From: Mycobacterium sp. AT1
GTDB taxonomy: Bacteria; Actinomycetota; Actinomycetes; Mycobacteriales; Mycobacteriaceae
Reading direction: 5' to 3'
Length of the DNA stretch: 64,000 nt
Assembly (NCBI RefSeq): GCF_002043095.1
Contig: NZ_MVOC01000059.1
Coordinates: 48,606-112,605, forward strand
Every line of letters begins with the position of its first letter. The stretch's first letter is position 1. Of this stretch, positions 42,611-51,412 are shown piece after piece. The position numbers and the translations under genes were made by a program. The notes beneath the pieces are model-generated. The model was not told where the DNA came from. It worked only from the letters and a program-made list of their open reading frames with translations, and did no database searches.

Positions 42611-43614
42611 GATTGGCCGTCATCGCCGGCGACGGCATCGGACCCGAGGTGGTCGACGAAGCGCTCAAGGTGCTCGACGTCGTCACCCCCGGGGTCGACA
42701 AGACCACCTACGACGTCGGCGCCCGCCGCTACCACGCCACGGGTGAGGTCATGCCCGACGGCCTGGTCGACGAATTGCGCACCCACGACGCAATCCTGTT
42801 GGGCGCCATCGGCGATCCGTCGGTGCCCAGCGGCGTACTCGAGCGCGGGCTGCTGCTGCGGATGCGGTTCGAGCTCGACCACCACGTCAACCTGCGCCCG
42901 TCGAAGCTGCACGCCGGGGTCACCAGCCCGCTGGGTGAGGTGGACCTCGACTTCCTGGTCGTCCGCGAGGGCACCGAGGGCCCGTACACCGGCAACGGTG
43001 GTGCGATTCGCGTCGGCACGCCGCACGAGGTGGCCACCGAAGTCAGCCTGAATACCGCGTTCGGCGTCGAACGCGTGGTGCGCGACGCGTTCGCACGGGC
43101 GTCCAAGCGGCGCAAGCACCTGACCCTGGTGCACAAGACCAACGTGCTGGCGTTCGCCGGCAAGCTGTGGTCGCGCATCGTCGACGAAGTGGGTCGGGAG
43201 TTTCCCGACGTCGAGGTCGCCTACCAGCACGTCGACGCCGCCACGATCCACATGGTCACCGACCCGGGACGCTTCGACGTGATCGTCACCGACAACCTGT
43301 TCGGCGACATCATCACCGACCTCGCGGCAGCGGTGTCCGGTGGCATCGGGCTGGCCGCCAGCGGCAACATCGACGCGACGGGGACCAACCCGTCGATGTT
43401 CGAGCCGGTGCACGGCAGCGCGCCGGACATCGCAGGCAAGGGCATCGCCGACCCCACTGCGGCGGTCATGTCGGTCGCGCTTCTGTTGGCGCACTTGGGT
43501 GAAGACGCCGCGGCAGCGCGGGTCGACGCTGCGGTGGCCAAACACCTCGCAACGCTCGACGGTGCGAAGCTCTCCACCTCCGAGACCGGCGACCGCATCG
43601 TCGGTCTGCTCTGA
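42607..43614 (+). CDS. leuB: 3-isopropylmalate dehydrogenase
   Basis: The 335-residue NAD-dependent decarboxylating dehydrogenase of leucine synthesis starts LAVIAGDGIGPEVVDEALKVL. Substrate-binding Arg residues lie in LLLRMRFELDHHVNLRPSKL. The metal-binding DNLFGDIITDLAAA and EPVHGSAPDIAGKGIADPTA segments are diagnostic. It is the short actinobacterial type of leuB. It is coupled to serA, and leuC-leuD lie 9 kb downstream. Confidence 0.96.
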   Translation: MRLAVIAGDGIGPEVVDEALKVLDVVTPGVDKTTYDVGARRYHATGEVMPDGLVDELRTHDAILLGAIGDPSVPSGVLERGLLLRMRFELDHHVNLRPSKLHAGVTSPLGEVDLDFLVVREGTEGPYTGNGGAIRVGTPHEVATEVSLNTAFGVERVVRDAFARASKRRKHLTLVHKTNVLAFAGKLWSRIVDEVGREFPDVEVAYQHVDAATIHMVTDPGRFDVIVTDNLFGDIITDLAAAVSGGIGLAASGNIDATGTNPSMFEPVHGSAPDIAGKGIADPTAAVMSVALLLAHLGEDAAAARVDAAVAKHLATLDGAKLSTSETGDRIVGLL

Positions 43615-43730
43615 CCTGATGGCCAGATACTCGGGCTGATCCAAAGGGTGGCTGTGGGCACCACGGAAACCGTTCGCACCCATCGCGATTCGGCGCTTCA
43701 CCCGGTCCACCTCGACGAGCGGGACTGGCG

Positions 43731-43913
43731 CTGCAGGGCGAGATCGCCGTTCTGACCAAGAAGGACAACGGGCAGATTCAGGCGGTCAACCAGGCCCTCA
43801 ACCACGTGATCCAGAACGGCACGTACCGCAAGGCCCTCGATCGCTGGGGGCTCGGCGGCGAGGCGGTCCCGCAGTCGGAGATCAATCCGCCAGGGCTGCC
43901 CAAGAAGTGGTGA
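43731..43913 (+). pseudogene. C-terminal remnant of a polar amino-acid ABC transporter binding protein
   Basis: The frame ending at TGA 43911-43913 reads EIAVLTKKDNGQIQAVNQA, then ALNHVI and NGTYRKALDRWGL, and ends INPPGLPKKW. The motif of a helix followed by (D/N)GTY-K-L-KWG is the usual end of family-3 solute-binding proteins (GlnH type). No start codon with a ribosome site, signal peptide or N-terminal lobe precedes it; the upstream ~110 bp after leuB carry no matching frame. It is read as the tail of a deleted gene, not a working protein. Confidence 0.68.
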
Positions 43914-43963
43914 CGACGGTGACCGCGCACCGGTTCGCAGGCAGTGCGATGTAGGTTCTCGTC

Positions 43964-44581
43964 ATGGTGACGCCCAGGCTGCCGTCGATGGTGACGCTCA
44001 CCCACCAATGCTGGCTGTTCGTCGTCGGATCGGCGTTCTTCGCTGCCGCCACGGTGCCCGGCATGGCCGCCGTGGCTGGTGCCGGTGCGGCCAACGCGCT
44101 CTGCTTCGTCGGGTCGTGGTTCTTCACCAGCGCGGCGTGGATCCAGCTGGTCCTGTCCCGGCCCGAGGGCAGTCCCGAGTGGCGTTCCGCCGCCGTCCAA
44201 TTCGGTGGCACCGTCCTGTTCAACGTCAGCACCGGCGCGGCGGTGTGGGCGCACGAGGTGATGGCCGAGCGGCGGTTGGTATGGGCGCCGGACGCGACGG
44301 GATCGCTGGCCTTCCTGGTCAGTGCCGCTATCGGGGTCGTCGCCGTCACTGCGAGCGTCGGTGGCTGGCAGCCGGCGTCCCGGGACTGGCAGGCCCAGTG
44401 GGTCAACATGATCGGCTGCATCGCCTTCGCCGCGAGCGCGGTGGGCGCGTTCGTCTACCGGACCGGGAGCGTCGCCGACGTGGCGCTGGCCAACCTCGGC
44501 ACGTTCATTGGGGCGCTGTGCTTCCTGGCCGCCGCGCTGCTGGTGCTGCCGCGGGGCGGCGCCGTCACGCCGTCCCGGTGA
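43964..44581 (+). CDS. Multi-pass membrane protein (YrhK-domain-like)
   Basis: The 205-residue protein has about five to six hydrophobic helices, including QCWLFVVGSAFFAAATVPGM and ANALCFVGSWFFTSAAWIQLVL. The last helix (LGTFIGALCFLAAALLVLP) leads into a short basic tail. The SWFFTSAAWIQL feature recalls YrhK-domain proteins. TAGGTT at 43952-43957 ends 6 nt before the ATG, so it may be leaderless. Its 3' end overlaps the convergent amidohydrolase gene by 17 bp. Function unknown. Confidence 0.75.
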   Translation: MVTPRLPSMVTLTHQCWLFVVGSAFFAAATVPGMAAVAGAGAANALCFVGSWFFTSAAWIQLVLSRPEGSPEWRSAAVQFGGTVLFNVSTGAAVWAHEVMAERRLVWAPDATGSLAFLVSAAIGVVAVTASVGGWQPASRDWQAQWVNMIGCIAFAASAVGAFVYRTGSVADVALANLGTFIGALCFLAAALLVLPRGGAVTPSR

Positions 44582-45812
44582 CGAATCCGCCGCGATCCAC
44601 GGCGACGGCGCCGTCCTTGAGCACGAGCAGGATGTTCTCGGGCCTTCCGACGGCGTCGACGTCGGCCAGTGGATCACCGCGCACCACCACCACGTCGGCG
44701 ATCTTTCCCGCTTCGACGGTACCGAGTTCGTGGTCGAGGCCGCACAATTCGGCTGACGTCCTGGTGCCAGCCACGATCGCCTGCATCGGCGTGAGACCAC
44801 CGAACCGCACCAGCAAGCCAAGCTCCTGAAGGTTGGTGCCGTGGTTTGGGCTGAGTCCGGCGTCGGTGCCGAGCGCGATCTTGACGCCCGCGGCCGCCGA
44901 CGCTGCCACCGCCTCTTGGGCCATCCGATGCCAGCGCACGCTCTTCTCGCGCGCCGCGGGCGACACGGTGACGTCCGACATCGTTTCCAGGAGCGTCGGC
45001 ACGAGAAAGATCCCCTGATCCACCATGCGCTTCCGCAAGGCGTCGTCGAGCTGGTATCCGTGCTCGATGCTCGTCACGCCGGCCTCCACGGCGGCCTCGA
45101 TCCCGGCGTAGCCGATGGCGTGGGCGGCGACGGACTTGTTCCCGTAGGACCTTGCCTCGGCCACCACCGCCGCGATCATCTCCGTTCGCATGCCAAGCCA
45201 TTCGGGTTGATCGCTGGGCGAGGCAATGCCTCCGCTCGAGGCGATCTTGAGGACGTCGGCCCCCGCGGCGATGAGCTCCCGCGTGCGACGGCGGGCTTCG
45301 TCGACGCTGTCGACCAGCGAGCCACCCACCAGTGGGGTCAAGTCGACGCCGGAGGGCAGGTGAAAGTCGGCGTGCCCGGACGTCTGGCTCATCATGTCGA
45401 TCGCGACGAGTAGCCGCGGGCCCGCCACCAGTCCGTCGGCTACCGCTTGGCGTACCCCGGCGTCGACGCCCATGAGGTCCCGAGCCGTCGTCACACCGTT
45501 GTGCAGCGTGACCCGCAGGCGTTCGACGAGTTGAAAGTAGTGGTAGGACAACGGATGCAGGATCCGATCGAGGGGGAGCCCGCCGGCACCGGGCAGCCCG
45601 AGGTGGACGTGGCAATCGAAGAAGCCGGGGCAGATCGTGTTGCCGGCCAGATCGATTCGGGTCGGAGATGCGGTGGAGGTGGAGGTGGGAAGATCCTGCT
45701 CGGAACCGACCCAGGTGATCTTGCCCTCGTCGATCAGGACTGCGGCGGACGGCTTCGGGGTGGTTCCGGTGCCGTCTACGAGGGTGGCGTTGTGCAGCAG
45801 TAGTGGTGGCAT
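44565..45812 (-). CDS. Metal-dependent amidohydrolase (imidazolonepropionase/prolidase-like)
   Basis: The 415-residue amidohydrolase-superfamily protein has a small N-terminal beta-sandwich (LLHNATLVDGTG). Metal motif 1 is FFDCHVHLG (HxH), a carboxylatable Lys lies in GADVLKIASSGG, and metal-binding His residues lie in VAAHAIGYAG and SIEHGYQL. The catalytic Asp is in LGTDAGLSPNHG. The pattern fits the Xaa-Pro dipeptidase/organophosphate-acid-like subgroup acting on amides or lactams. The start was set at MPPLLLHN because the upstream extension is Arg-rich junk. It sits 50 bp downstream of the MFS gene on the same strand and may be co-transcribed with it. Confidence 0.88.
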   Translation of the reverse strand: MPPLLLHNATLVDGTGTTPKPSAAVLIDEGKITWVGSEQDLPTSTSTASPTRIDLAGNTICPGFFDCHVHLGLPGAGGLPLDRILHPLSYHYFQLVERLRVTLHNGVTTARDLMGVDAGVRQAVADGLVAGPRLLVAIDMMSQTSGHADFHLPSGVDLTPLVGGSLVDSVDEARRRTRELIAAGADVLKIASSGGIASPSDQPEWLGMRTEMIAAVVAEARSYGNKSVAAHAIGYAGIEAAVEAGVTSIEHGYQLDDALRKRMVDQGIFLVPTLLETMSDVTVSPAAREKSVRWHRMAQEAVAASAAAGVKIALGTDAGLSPNHGTNLQELGLLVRFGGLTPMQAIVAGTRTSAELCGLDHELGTVEAGKIADVVVVRGDPLADVDAVGRPENILLVLKDGAVAVDRGGFVTGTA

Positions 45813-45862
45813 CCTCTTCGACTTCACCAGGCGGCCCGGATCTTGGCAAGGCCTCTCGTCGC

Positions 45863-47068
45863 TCAGTCCGGCGGCGCGTGATTCCGGAGCGGATCGGCCG
45901 CGACGGGCACCAGCGGTAGCGCGATCAACGGAAACAGCGCGCACACGGCGAACGCCAGCGGGAAGCTCGCCATCGTGATCAGTGCGCCGAACACCGGAGG
46001 CACGATGCCTGCGGTGAGCAGCTGGCTGGTGTTCTGGGTGCCCAGTGCGCGGCCGCTCCAGAACGGTCCCGCGATTTCAGCGATGGCGGTGAACGCGAGG
46101 CCGTTGTCGGAGACCGTTACCACCGATGCGACCACCATCACCGCAATGGACAGCGGGGAACCGAACAGGTCCGTCACCGCCAGCAGGCCCATCGCGACGG
46201 CGGCGCCGATGGCGATGGTGCGGACCGGGTGCAATCGCGATCCCACCTTGTCCGACCACCTACCGGCGGCGATTCTGCCCGCCGCGCCGAGGATTTGGGC
46301 GAAGGTCACCATCGCGCCCGCCGAGGCCGCCGACCATCCGCGGTCGGTCATCAACCAGACCAGCGTGAAGGTCCAGACCACGCACTGCGGTACGACCAAC
46401 AGCACCGAGACGGCGTGTATTCGCCACAGGGTCGACGACCCGCGGTACGGGTTCTCGAGATCCTCGGGACACGCCTCGGCCCGAGGTGGCCGGGGTGGGT
46501 CCACGACGCCAACCGCACTGACGACGGCGGCCGCAGCACATGCGATCGCGGGGAACAGCAGCGCCGCCGACACACCACTGGCCTGGGCGAGTTGCGGAAT
46601 CACCAACGCGCCCAACCCGACTCCGAGCGGCTGAGCCGTCTGGCGGATGCCCATCACCAGGCCTCGCTGATGCGGGGGAAACCACCCGACGACCAGCCGT
46701 CCGCTTGCCGAGTTGCTGCTGGCAGCCGCCATGCCGCCGAGGAACAGAAAGATGCCGACCGCGACCAGGGAGTCGACCGACGCGGCGGCGAAGGCCGCGG
46801 CCGCGGTCAGTGCCGAACCGACGGCCAGCACGACGCGCTCGCCGAACCTGTCGACGAGGTAGCCCCAGGCGATGAGCGTGACGACCATGCCGAAGCTGGG
46901 CAGTGCAGAGACCAGGCCCGCCTCGGCGAGGTCGAGGCCTTGCTCGGTGTGCAGGGTCGGGATGAGGAACGCCACCCCGTTGATGAAGACGTTGGCGCAC
47001 AGCGTCGTGGCGAGTGCGATGACCAACATCGACCACCGGCGTGCGGTCCCGAGCGTGGGTTCGGACAT
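45863..47068 (-). CDS. MFS transporter (Rv2994 homologue)
   Basis: The 401-residue major facilitator has about 12 membrane helices. The loop between helices 2 and 3 carries the MFS motif as GYLVDRFGERVVL, and the symmetric loop in the second half is GRWSDKVGSRLHP. The first helix begins MLVIALATTLCANVFINGV. The start was placed at MSEPTLG. Substrate not readable; a nearby amidohydrolase suggests import of an amide or peptide-like compound, as inference only. Confidence 0.88.
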   Translation of the reverse strand: MSEPTLGTARRWSMLVIALATTLCANVFINGVAFLIPTLHTEQGLDLAEAGLVSALPSFGMVVTLIAWGYLVDRFGERVVLAVGSALTAAAAFAAASVDSLVAVGIFLFLGGMAAASSNSASGRLVVGWFPPHQRGLVMGIRQTAQPLGVGLGALVIPQLAQASGVSAALLFPAIACAAAAVVSAVGVVDPPRPPRAEACPEDLENPYRGSSTLWRIHAVSVLLVVPQCVVWTFTLVWLMTDRGWSAASAGAMVTFAQILGAAGRIAAGRWSDKVGSRLHPVRTIAIGAAVAMGLLAVTDLFGSPLSIAVMVVASVVTVSDNGLAFTAIAEIAGPFWSGRALGTQNTSQLLTAGIVPPVFGALITMASFPLAFAVCALFPLIALPLVPVAADPLRNHAPPD

Positions 47069-47132
47069 GTCTCCATCGTGACACGGTGATCTCACAATGC
47101 CGAATCGTCATCCCACGAAGTGAGACTGGCAA

Positions 47133-47179
47133 ATGAGAATGCCCCTCCTCCGCTGGCTGCGGAGAAGGGGCATTCTCAT
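47133..47179 (-). terminator. Hairpin at the 3' end of the secreted low-complexity protein gene
   Basis: 20-bp arms at 47133-47152 and 47160-47179 pair with one mismatch around a 7-nt loop. It lies 11 bp after the stop of the gene at 47191-48636 and before the MFS gene start. Confidence 0.78.
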
Positions 47180-47190
47180 ACGGCGTGAGG

Positions 47191-48636
47191 TCAGCTCGCG
47201 CTGGAGGCTCCCGAGCCCTCGGAGCCCGAGCTGGAGGATCCCGCGGAAGCATCCTTCGTCGTCTTCTTCGTCGAGGCGGCCGGCTTGCCGGTGCTACCGG
47301 TCGACGCGGACGTCGACTTGGTGGCGTCGGACGCCGTGCTCGACGATGACGTGCTCGGGGTCGACGAGCTCGTGGCCGACGGTGCCTTGTCGTCATTGGA
47401 CGACTTGGTGCTCGGCTTGGTACTCGTCGAGGTGCTCGACTCGGTGCCCGTCGACTCGGTGCCCGTCGAGGTCCCGGTCGATTCGCTTTCGCTCTTGGCG
47501 GTGTCAGCAGCAGACCCTACCGGCGTGCTTGCCGCCGGTTCCGTGACGGCGGTGGCCGGCTCGGTTGCGGTGGTTGGCTCCGCGGTGGTCGGCTCGGTGG
47601 TGACCGCGGCAGGTTCGGTGACGACGGCAGCCGTCGGGGCGGTCGTAACGTCGGTCGCGGCCTCCGTCGTACCTTCCGTCGTGACGCTGGCCGTCGTCGC
47701 GCCGGTCTTGGCTGCCGTGTCTCCGACCTGAGCGGCGTCGGTCGGCGCTTCCGTCAGGCTGATCAACGTGGCGGAGCTCGGCAGGCTTGCCGCGGTTGCC
47801 GCGGGCGGAAGGGCTGAACTCAGAGCGTTGGCAAAGGTCTTCCGCACGTCCAGCAGGGCGGCAATCAATCCCGAGCCGAAGCCACCCTCGACCAGGGGGC
47901 TGAAGATTCCGGTCGTGAACTGCGGCGGGTACCCGTTGAGGAAGGCGTTCGTCACGATGGCGGGGATGTTGGCGAGGGCGTTGAGTGCTCCCGCGACGTC
48001 TCCCGCCCGGGCCGCGTCGATCACGGCCTGGCCGGCGTCTCCGAACGAGTAGACCGCGCCGGCGATCGGAGAGATCGCGGCAAGGCCGATTGGCAGGAGG
48101 GCGTTCGGAATGGCGGCGACGACGTTGGCGAAGCGCTGGGCGCTGTCGGTGATGATCGACGTCGCCCCGATCAGGCTGATCGCCGGCCCCAGGATGAGCC
48201 CGATCCCGGCCTGGAACAGGGTGCCGACCGCCGCGCTGAACTGGCCTGCGGCGAGTTGTTGGGCGGCAAGAAGGGTGGCAGCAGGCAGCGCGGCAACTTG
48301 GGCCCCGAGTACACCCGCCGTGCCCTCGAGGGCCGTCGCAAGGGTGGAGGCGTTGGCCAACTGGTTCTTCAGGATCTCCGCCAGGATCGGCGCCGGATCG
48401 TTCTGGAACTGGATGCCAAGCGCCGCGACGTTGGCGAAGGTGGTCTGGACGACGGTCACCCATTCGGCGATCGGGTTCGCCAGTGCCGCGAGCTGTACCT
48501 CGGCCGAGGACGCGTGGATCGCAGGCAGGTGGATCTCTGGCGGCGGCACCGCGAGCGGCGCGGCGATGAGGGCGCTTGCGCCCACCACCGCGACACCGGC
48601 CGTGAGGTAGGACCGAACCGCTACGTGCACTGACAT
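47191..48636 (-). CDS. Secreted Ala-rich protein with long Thr/Ser-rich C-terminal tail
   Basis: The 481-residue protein has a clear AAAGGGAG ribosome site before the ATG. The signal peptide (~1-30: YLTAGVAVVGASALIAAPLAV) is followed by an Ala/Ile/Leu-rich helical domain to ~residue 290, with FANVVAAIPNALLPIGLAAIS-type amphipathic helices. The C-terminal ~190 residues are low complexity, first TEP/TAEP repeats then Ser/Thr/Lys-rich (STSTSTKPSTKSS). The start of the mature part resembles PE/PGRS-like secreted proteins of rapid growers, but no PE or PPE motif is present. It is likely a cell-envelope or exported protein of unknown function and may be O-glycosylated on the tail. Confidence 0.75.
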   Translation of the reverse strand: MSVHVAVRSYLTAGVAVVGASALIAAPLAVPPPEIHLPAIHASSAEVQLAALANPIAEWVTVVQTTFANVAALGIQFQNDPAPILAEILKNQLANASTLATALEGTAGVLGAQVAALPAATLLAAQQLAAGQFSAAVGTLFQAGIGLILGPAISLIGATSIITDSAQRFANVVAAIPNALLPIGLAAISPIAGAVYSFGDAGQAVIDAARAGDVAGALNALANIPAIVTNAFLNGYPPQFTTGIFSPLVEGGFGSGLIAALLDVRKTFANALSSALPPAATAASLPSSATLISLTEAPTDAAQVGDTAAKTGATTASVTTEGTTEAATDVTTAPTAAVVTEPAAVTTEPTTAEPTTATEPATAVTEPAASTPVGSAADTAKSESESTGTSTGTESTGTESSTSTSTKPSTKSSNDDKAPSATSSSTPSTSSSSTASDATKSTSASTGSTGKPAASTKKTTKDASAGSSSSGSEGSGASSAS

Positions 48637-48684
48637 TTTTCTCCCTTTGTCGAACGGACCCCCGTGGCCAGGACCGTAGCGGAA

Positions 48685-48700
48685 CTTACCAACGAGTAAG
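48685..48700. promoter_or_regulatory. Repeated operator-like motif, copy 1
   Basis: CTTAC-N6-GTAAG is a perfect dyad 49 bp upstream of the secreted-protein start. It shares GAACTTAC-N6-GTAA with copy 2, and its reverse complement matches copy 2 at 13 of 16 positions. Confidence 0.45.
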
Positions 48701-48863
48701 CACCAAATGGGCGACCAATTTTTCCTGCGAATCCATTGCACGTGATCTGTTCGTTATTGGCGAGGCATCCGTCGATGTAGCTGGTAGTTGCGTCGTAGGA
48801 GCCTTTCTCTCGACGTGCAATGGTCCGTCCTGCGAGGTTGTGGGCAGTCCAATTAGCGCTGAA

Positions 48864-48879
48864 CTTACTCGAGGGTAAT
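48864..48879. promoter_or_regulatory. Repeated operator-like motif, copy 2
   Basis: CTTACTCGAGGGTAAT carries the same TTAC-N6-GTAA dyad as copy 1 and lies ~150 bp upstream of the FAH gene start. Confidence 0.45.
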
Positions 48880-49028
48880 GAGGTCGGGTTTGCTGGAACT
48901 GTCGTGGACGACAATTTTGCCGCCGGCGCCCGCGCGAGATTTTGGCGAAGATTCCGGCGGCTGAAGCGCTCGGTGAACTGGCTCGCAGCGATGTGGGCCG
49001 CGGTGGTCGGTGTCCTAGGCTGTGAAAA

Positions 49029-49820
49029 ATGCGCCTCGGTCGAATTGCCAGTCCAGACGGGGTCGCCTTCGTGAGCATCGAGGGTGACGTCGAGAACGGT
49101 GCCTTGGAGGCACGGGCCCGCGAAATCGCGGAGCATCCGTTCGGCACTCCCACCTTCACCGGGAGGTCGTGGCCACTTGCCGACGTGCGACTTCTCGCCC
49201 CCATCCTCGCCAGCAAGGTGGTGTGCATGGGTAAGAACTACGCGGCTCATGCCGCCGAGATGGGCGGCGTCGCCCCCGAGGACCCGGTGATCTTCCTCAA
49301 GCCGAACACCTCGATCATCGGCCCGAACGTGCCCATTCAGCTACCCGCCGATGCCCATCCCGTGCACCACGAGGGGGAGTTGGCCGCCGTCATCGGCAGG
49401 CCGTGCAAGGACGTCCCCGCGTCGAAGGCCGCCGAGAACATCCTCGGCTACACCATCGCCAACGACGTCTCGGCACGCGACCAGCAGAAGAAGGACGGGC
49501 AGTGGATGCGGGCCAAGGGGCACGACACCTTCTGCCCGGTCGGGCCGTGGATCGACACCGACGTCAACCCCTTCGACCTCGACCTGCGCACCGAGGTCAA
49601 CGGACAGATTCGGCAACACAGCCGAACCTCGTTGATGATCCACGACATCGGCGCCATCATCGAGTGGGCGTCGTCGGTGATGACCCTGCTGCCCGGTGAC
49701 CTGATTCTGACGGGGACGCCCGAGGGCGTCGGTCCCATCGAGGACGGCGACACGGTGAGCATCACGATCGAGGGCATCGGTACGCTCACCAATCCCGTTG
49801 TGCGCAAGGGTAAGTCATGA
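49029..49820 (+). CDS. Fumarylacetoacetate hydrolase family protein (Rv2993c homologue)
   Basis: The 263-residue protein has the FAH C-terminal-domain fold. Signatures are VVCMGKNYAAHAAEMGG, FLKPNTSIIGPN, the metal-binding HHEGELAAVIGRPCKDV, GYTIANDVSARDQQKKDGQW and LPGDLILTGTPEGVGPIEDGD. Metal ligands are expected to be Glu in EGELA and the downstream Asp. Family members act on 2-keto-4-pentenoates, oxaloacetate or acylpyruvates; the substrate here is not fixed. It overlaps gltX by ATGA. Confidence 0.9.
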   Translation: MRLGRIASPDGVAFVSIEGDVENGALEARAREIAEHPFGTPTFTGRSWPLADVRLLAPILASKVVCMGKNYAAHAAEMGGVAPEDPVIFLKPNTSIIGPNVPIQLPADAHPVHHEGELAAVIGRPCKDVPASKAAENILGYTIANDVSARDQQKKDGQWMRAKGHDTFCPVGPWIDTDVNPFDLDLRTEVNGQIRQHSRTSLMIHDIGAIIEWASSVMTLLPGDLILTGTPEGVGPIEDGDTVSITIEGIGTLTNPVVRKGKS

Positions 49821-51295
49821 CATCGCCGACATCTGAGGTGCGAGTCCGGTTCTGCCCGTCGCCGACGGGAACCCCGCACGTCGGGCTGGTTCGGACGGCG
49901 CTGTTCAACTGGGCCTATGCGCGCCACACCGGGGGCACGTTCGTGTTCCGCATCGAGGACACCGATGCCGCGCGGGACAGCGCGGAGAGCTACGCGGCCA
50001 TCCTCGACGCTCTTCGGTGGCTTGGACTCGACTGGGACGAAGGCCCGGAAATCGGCGGGCCGTACGCGCCGTACCGGCAGTCCGAGCGCAGTGAGGTGTA
50101 CCGCGACGTCATCGACCGTCTCCTTGCCGCCGGTGAGGTCTACGAGGCGTACTCGACGGCCGAGGAGGTCGAGGCCCGCCACGTCGCCGCCGGCCGAAAC
50201 CCGAAGTTGGGCTACGACAACCACGACCGCAACCTGTCCGACGAGGACCGGGCCCGCTTCGCCGCCGAGGGGCGCAAGCCCGTCCTGCGGCTCCGGATGC
50301 CCGACGAGGACATCACCTGGACCGACCTCGTACGCGGCCCGACGACGTTCGCCGCGGGCGTCGTGCCCGACTTCGCGATCACCCGTGGCAACGGGGATCC
50401 GTTGTACACCTTGGTCAACCCGGTCGACGACGCGTTGATGAAGATCACCCACGTCCTTCGCGGGGAGGACATCCTGCCGTCCACCCCGCGCCAGATCGCG
50501 TTGTACCAGGCGCTGATTCGCATCGGCGTCGCCGACAGGGTTCCCGAATTCGCCCATCTGCCAAGCGTTCTCGGGGACGGCAACAAGAAGTTGTCGAAGC
50601 GCGATCCGCAGTCGAATCTCTTCCTGCACCGCGATCGTGGCTTCATTCCCGAGGGTCTGTTGAACTACTTGGCGTTGCTTGGCTGGGGGATCGCCGACGA
50701 TCACGACCTCTTCAGTCTCGACGAGATGGTGGCCGCCTTCGACGTCGCGAACGTCAACTCCAATCCGGCTCGCTTCGACCAGAAGAAGGCCGACGCGATC
50801 AACGCCGAACACATCAGGATGCTCGACGGCGCGGACTTCACCGCCCGGCTGCGTGACTACTTCGTGGGGCACGGCCACGACACGGGTTTGGACGACGCCA
50901 GCTTCGCCGAGGCGGCCGCTCTGGTGCAGACGCGCATCGTGGTGCTCGGCGACGCGTGGGATCTGTTGAAGTTCTTCGACGAGGCGTCCTACGGGCTCGA
51001 CGAGAAGTCTGCGGCCAAGGAGTTGCGCGCCGAGGCAGTACCGGTGCTCGACGCGGCGCTGGAGGGGCTGCAGGCCGTCGGCGACTGGACCACTGCGGGC
51101 ATCGAGGCGGCGTTGAAGGCGGCGCTGCTGGACGGCCTCGAACTGAAGCCGCGCAAGGCGTTCGGCCCGATCCGGGTGGCGGTCACCGGTTCGTCGGTGA
51201 GCCCGCCGCTGTTCGAGTCGATGGAATTGCTTGGTCGAGACCGCAGCCTGGCCAGGTTGCGCGGTGGGCGCGACCACGCTGCCGCCCAGGCGTGA
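49817..51295 (+). CDS. gltX: Glutamyl-tRNA synthetase
   Basis: The 492-residue class I synthetase charges tRNA-Glu, and also tRNA-Gln in organisms lacking GlnRS. The HIGH-type motif is PSPTGTPHVGLVRTALFNWAYA near residue 10, the KMSKS-type motif is NKKLSKRDPQS near 257, and the connective/helical domains follow. A non-discriminating enzyme is inferred because GatCAB is present in the window and mycobacteria lack GlnRS. It is coupled by ATGA to the FAH gene, and its two substrate tRNAs begin ~120 bp downstream. Confidence 0.96.
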   Translation: MTSPTSEVRVRFCPSPTGTPHVGLVRTALFNWAYARHTGGTFVFRIEDTDAARDSAESYAAILDALRWLGLDWDEGPEIGGPYAPYRQSERSEVYRDVIDRLLAAGEVYEAYSTAEEVEARHVAAGRNPKLGYDNHDRNLSDEDRARFAAEGRKPVLRLRMPDEDITWTDLVRGPTTFAAGVVPDFAITRGNGDPLYTLVNPVDDALMKITHVLRGEDILPSTPRQIALYQALIRIGVADRVPEFAHLPSVLGDGNKKLSKRDPQSNLFLHRDRGFIPEGLLNYLALLGWGIADDHDLFSLDEMVAAFDVANVNSNPARFDQKKADAINAEHIRMLDGADFTARLRDYFVGHGHDTGLDDASFAEAAALVQTRIVVLGDAWDLLKFFDEASYGLDEKSAAKELRAEAVPVLDAALEGLQAVGDWTTAGIEAALKAALLDGLELKPRKAFGPIRVAVTGSSVSPPLFESMELLGRDRSLARLRGGRDHAAAQA

Positions 51296-51412
51296 AATCG
51301 AGCGCCGAAATCTTTGGTAGTGTGCTCGTCGGTCGGTGATTGCACACGCTGGTTCGCGCCAGCGGGTGTTCGACGGCCACGACGTCTATGACCAGCGGTT
51401 ATAGACGGCAAT

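Larger units (their letters stand above)
48637..49028. other. Divergent intergenic region, ~390 bp, AT-richer than flanks
   Basis: It separates the secreted-protein gene (minus) and the FAH gene (plus). It holds two copies of GAACTTAC-N6-GTAA (listed separately) and TAGGCT at 49016-49021, which ends 7 nt before the FAH ATG and suggests a leaderless transcript. No supported gene. Confidence 0.55.
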
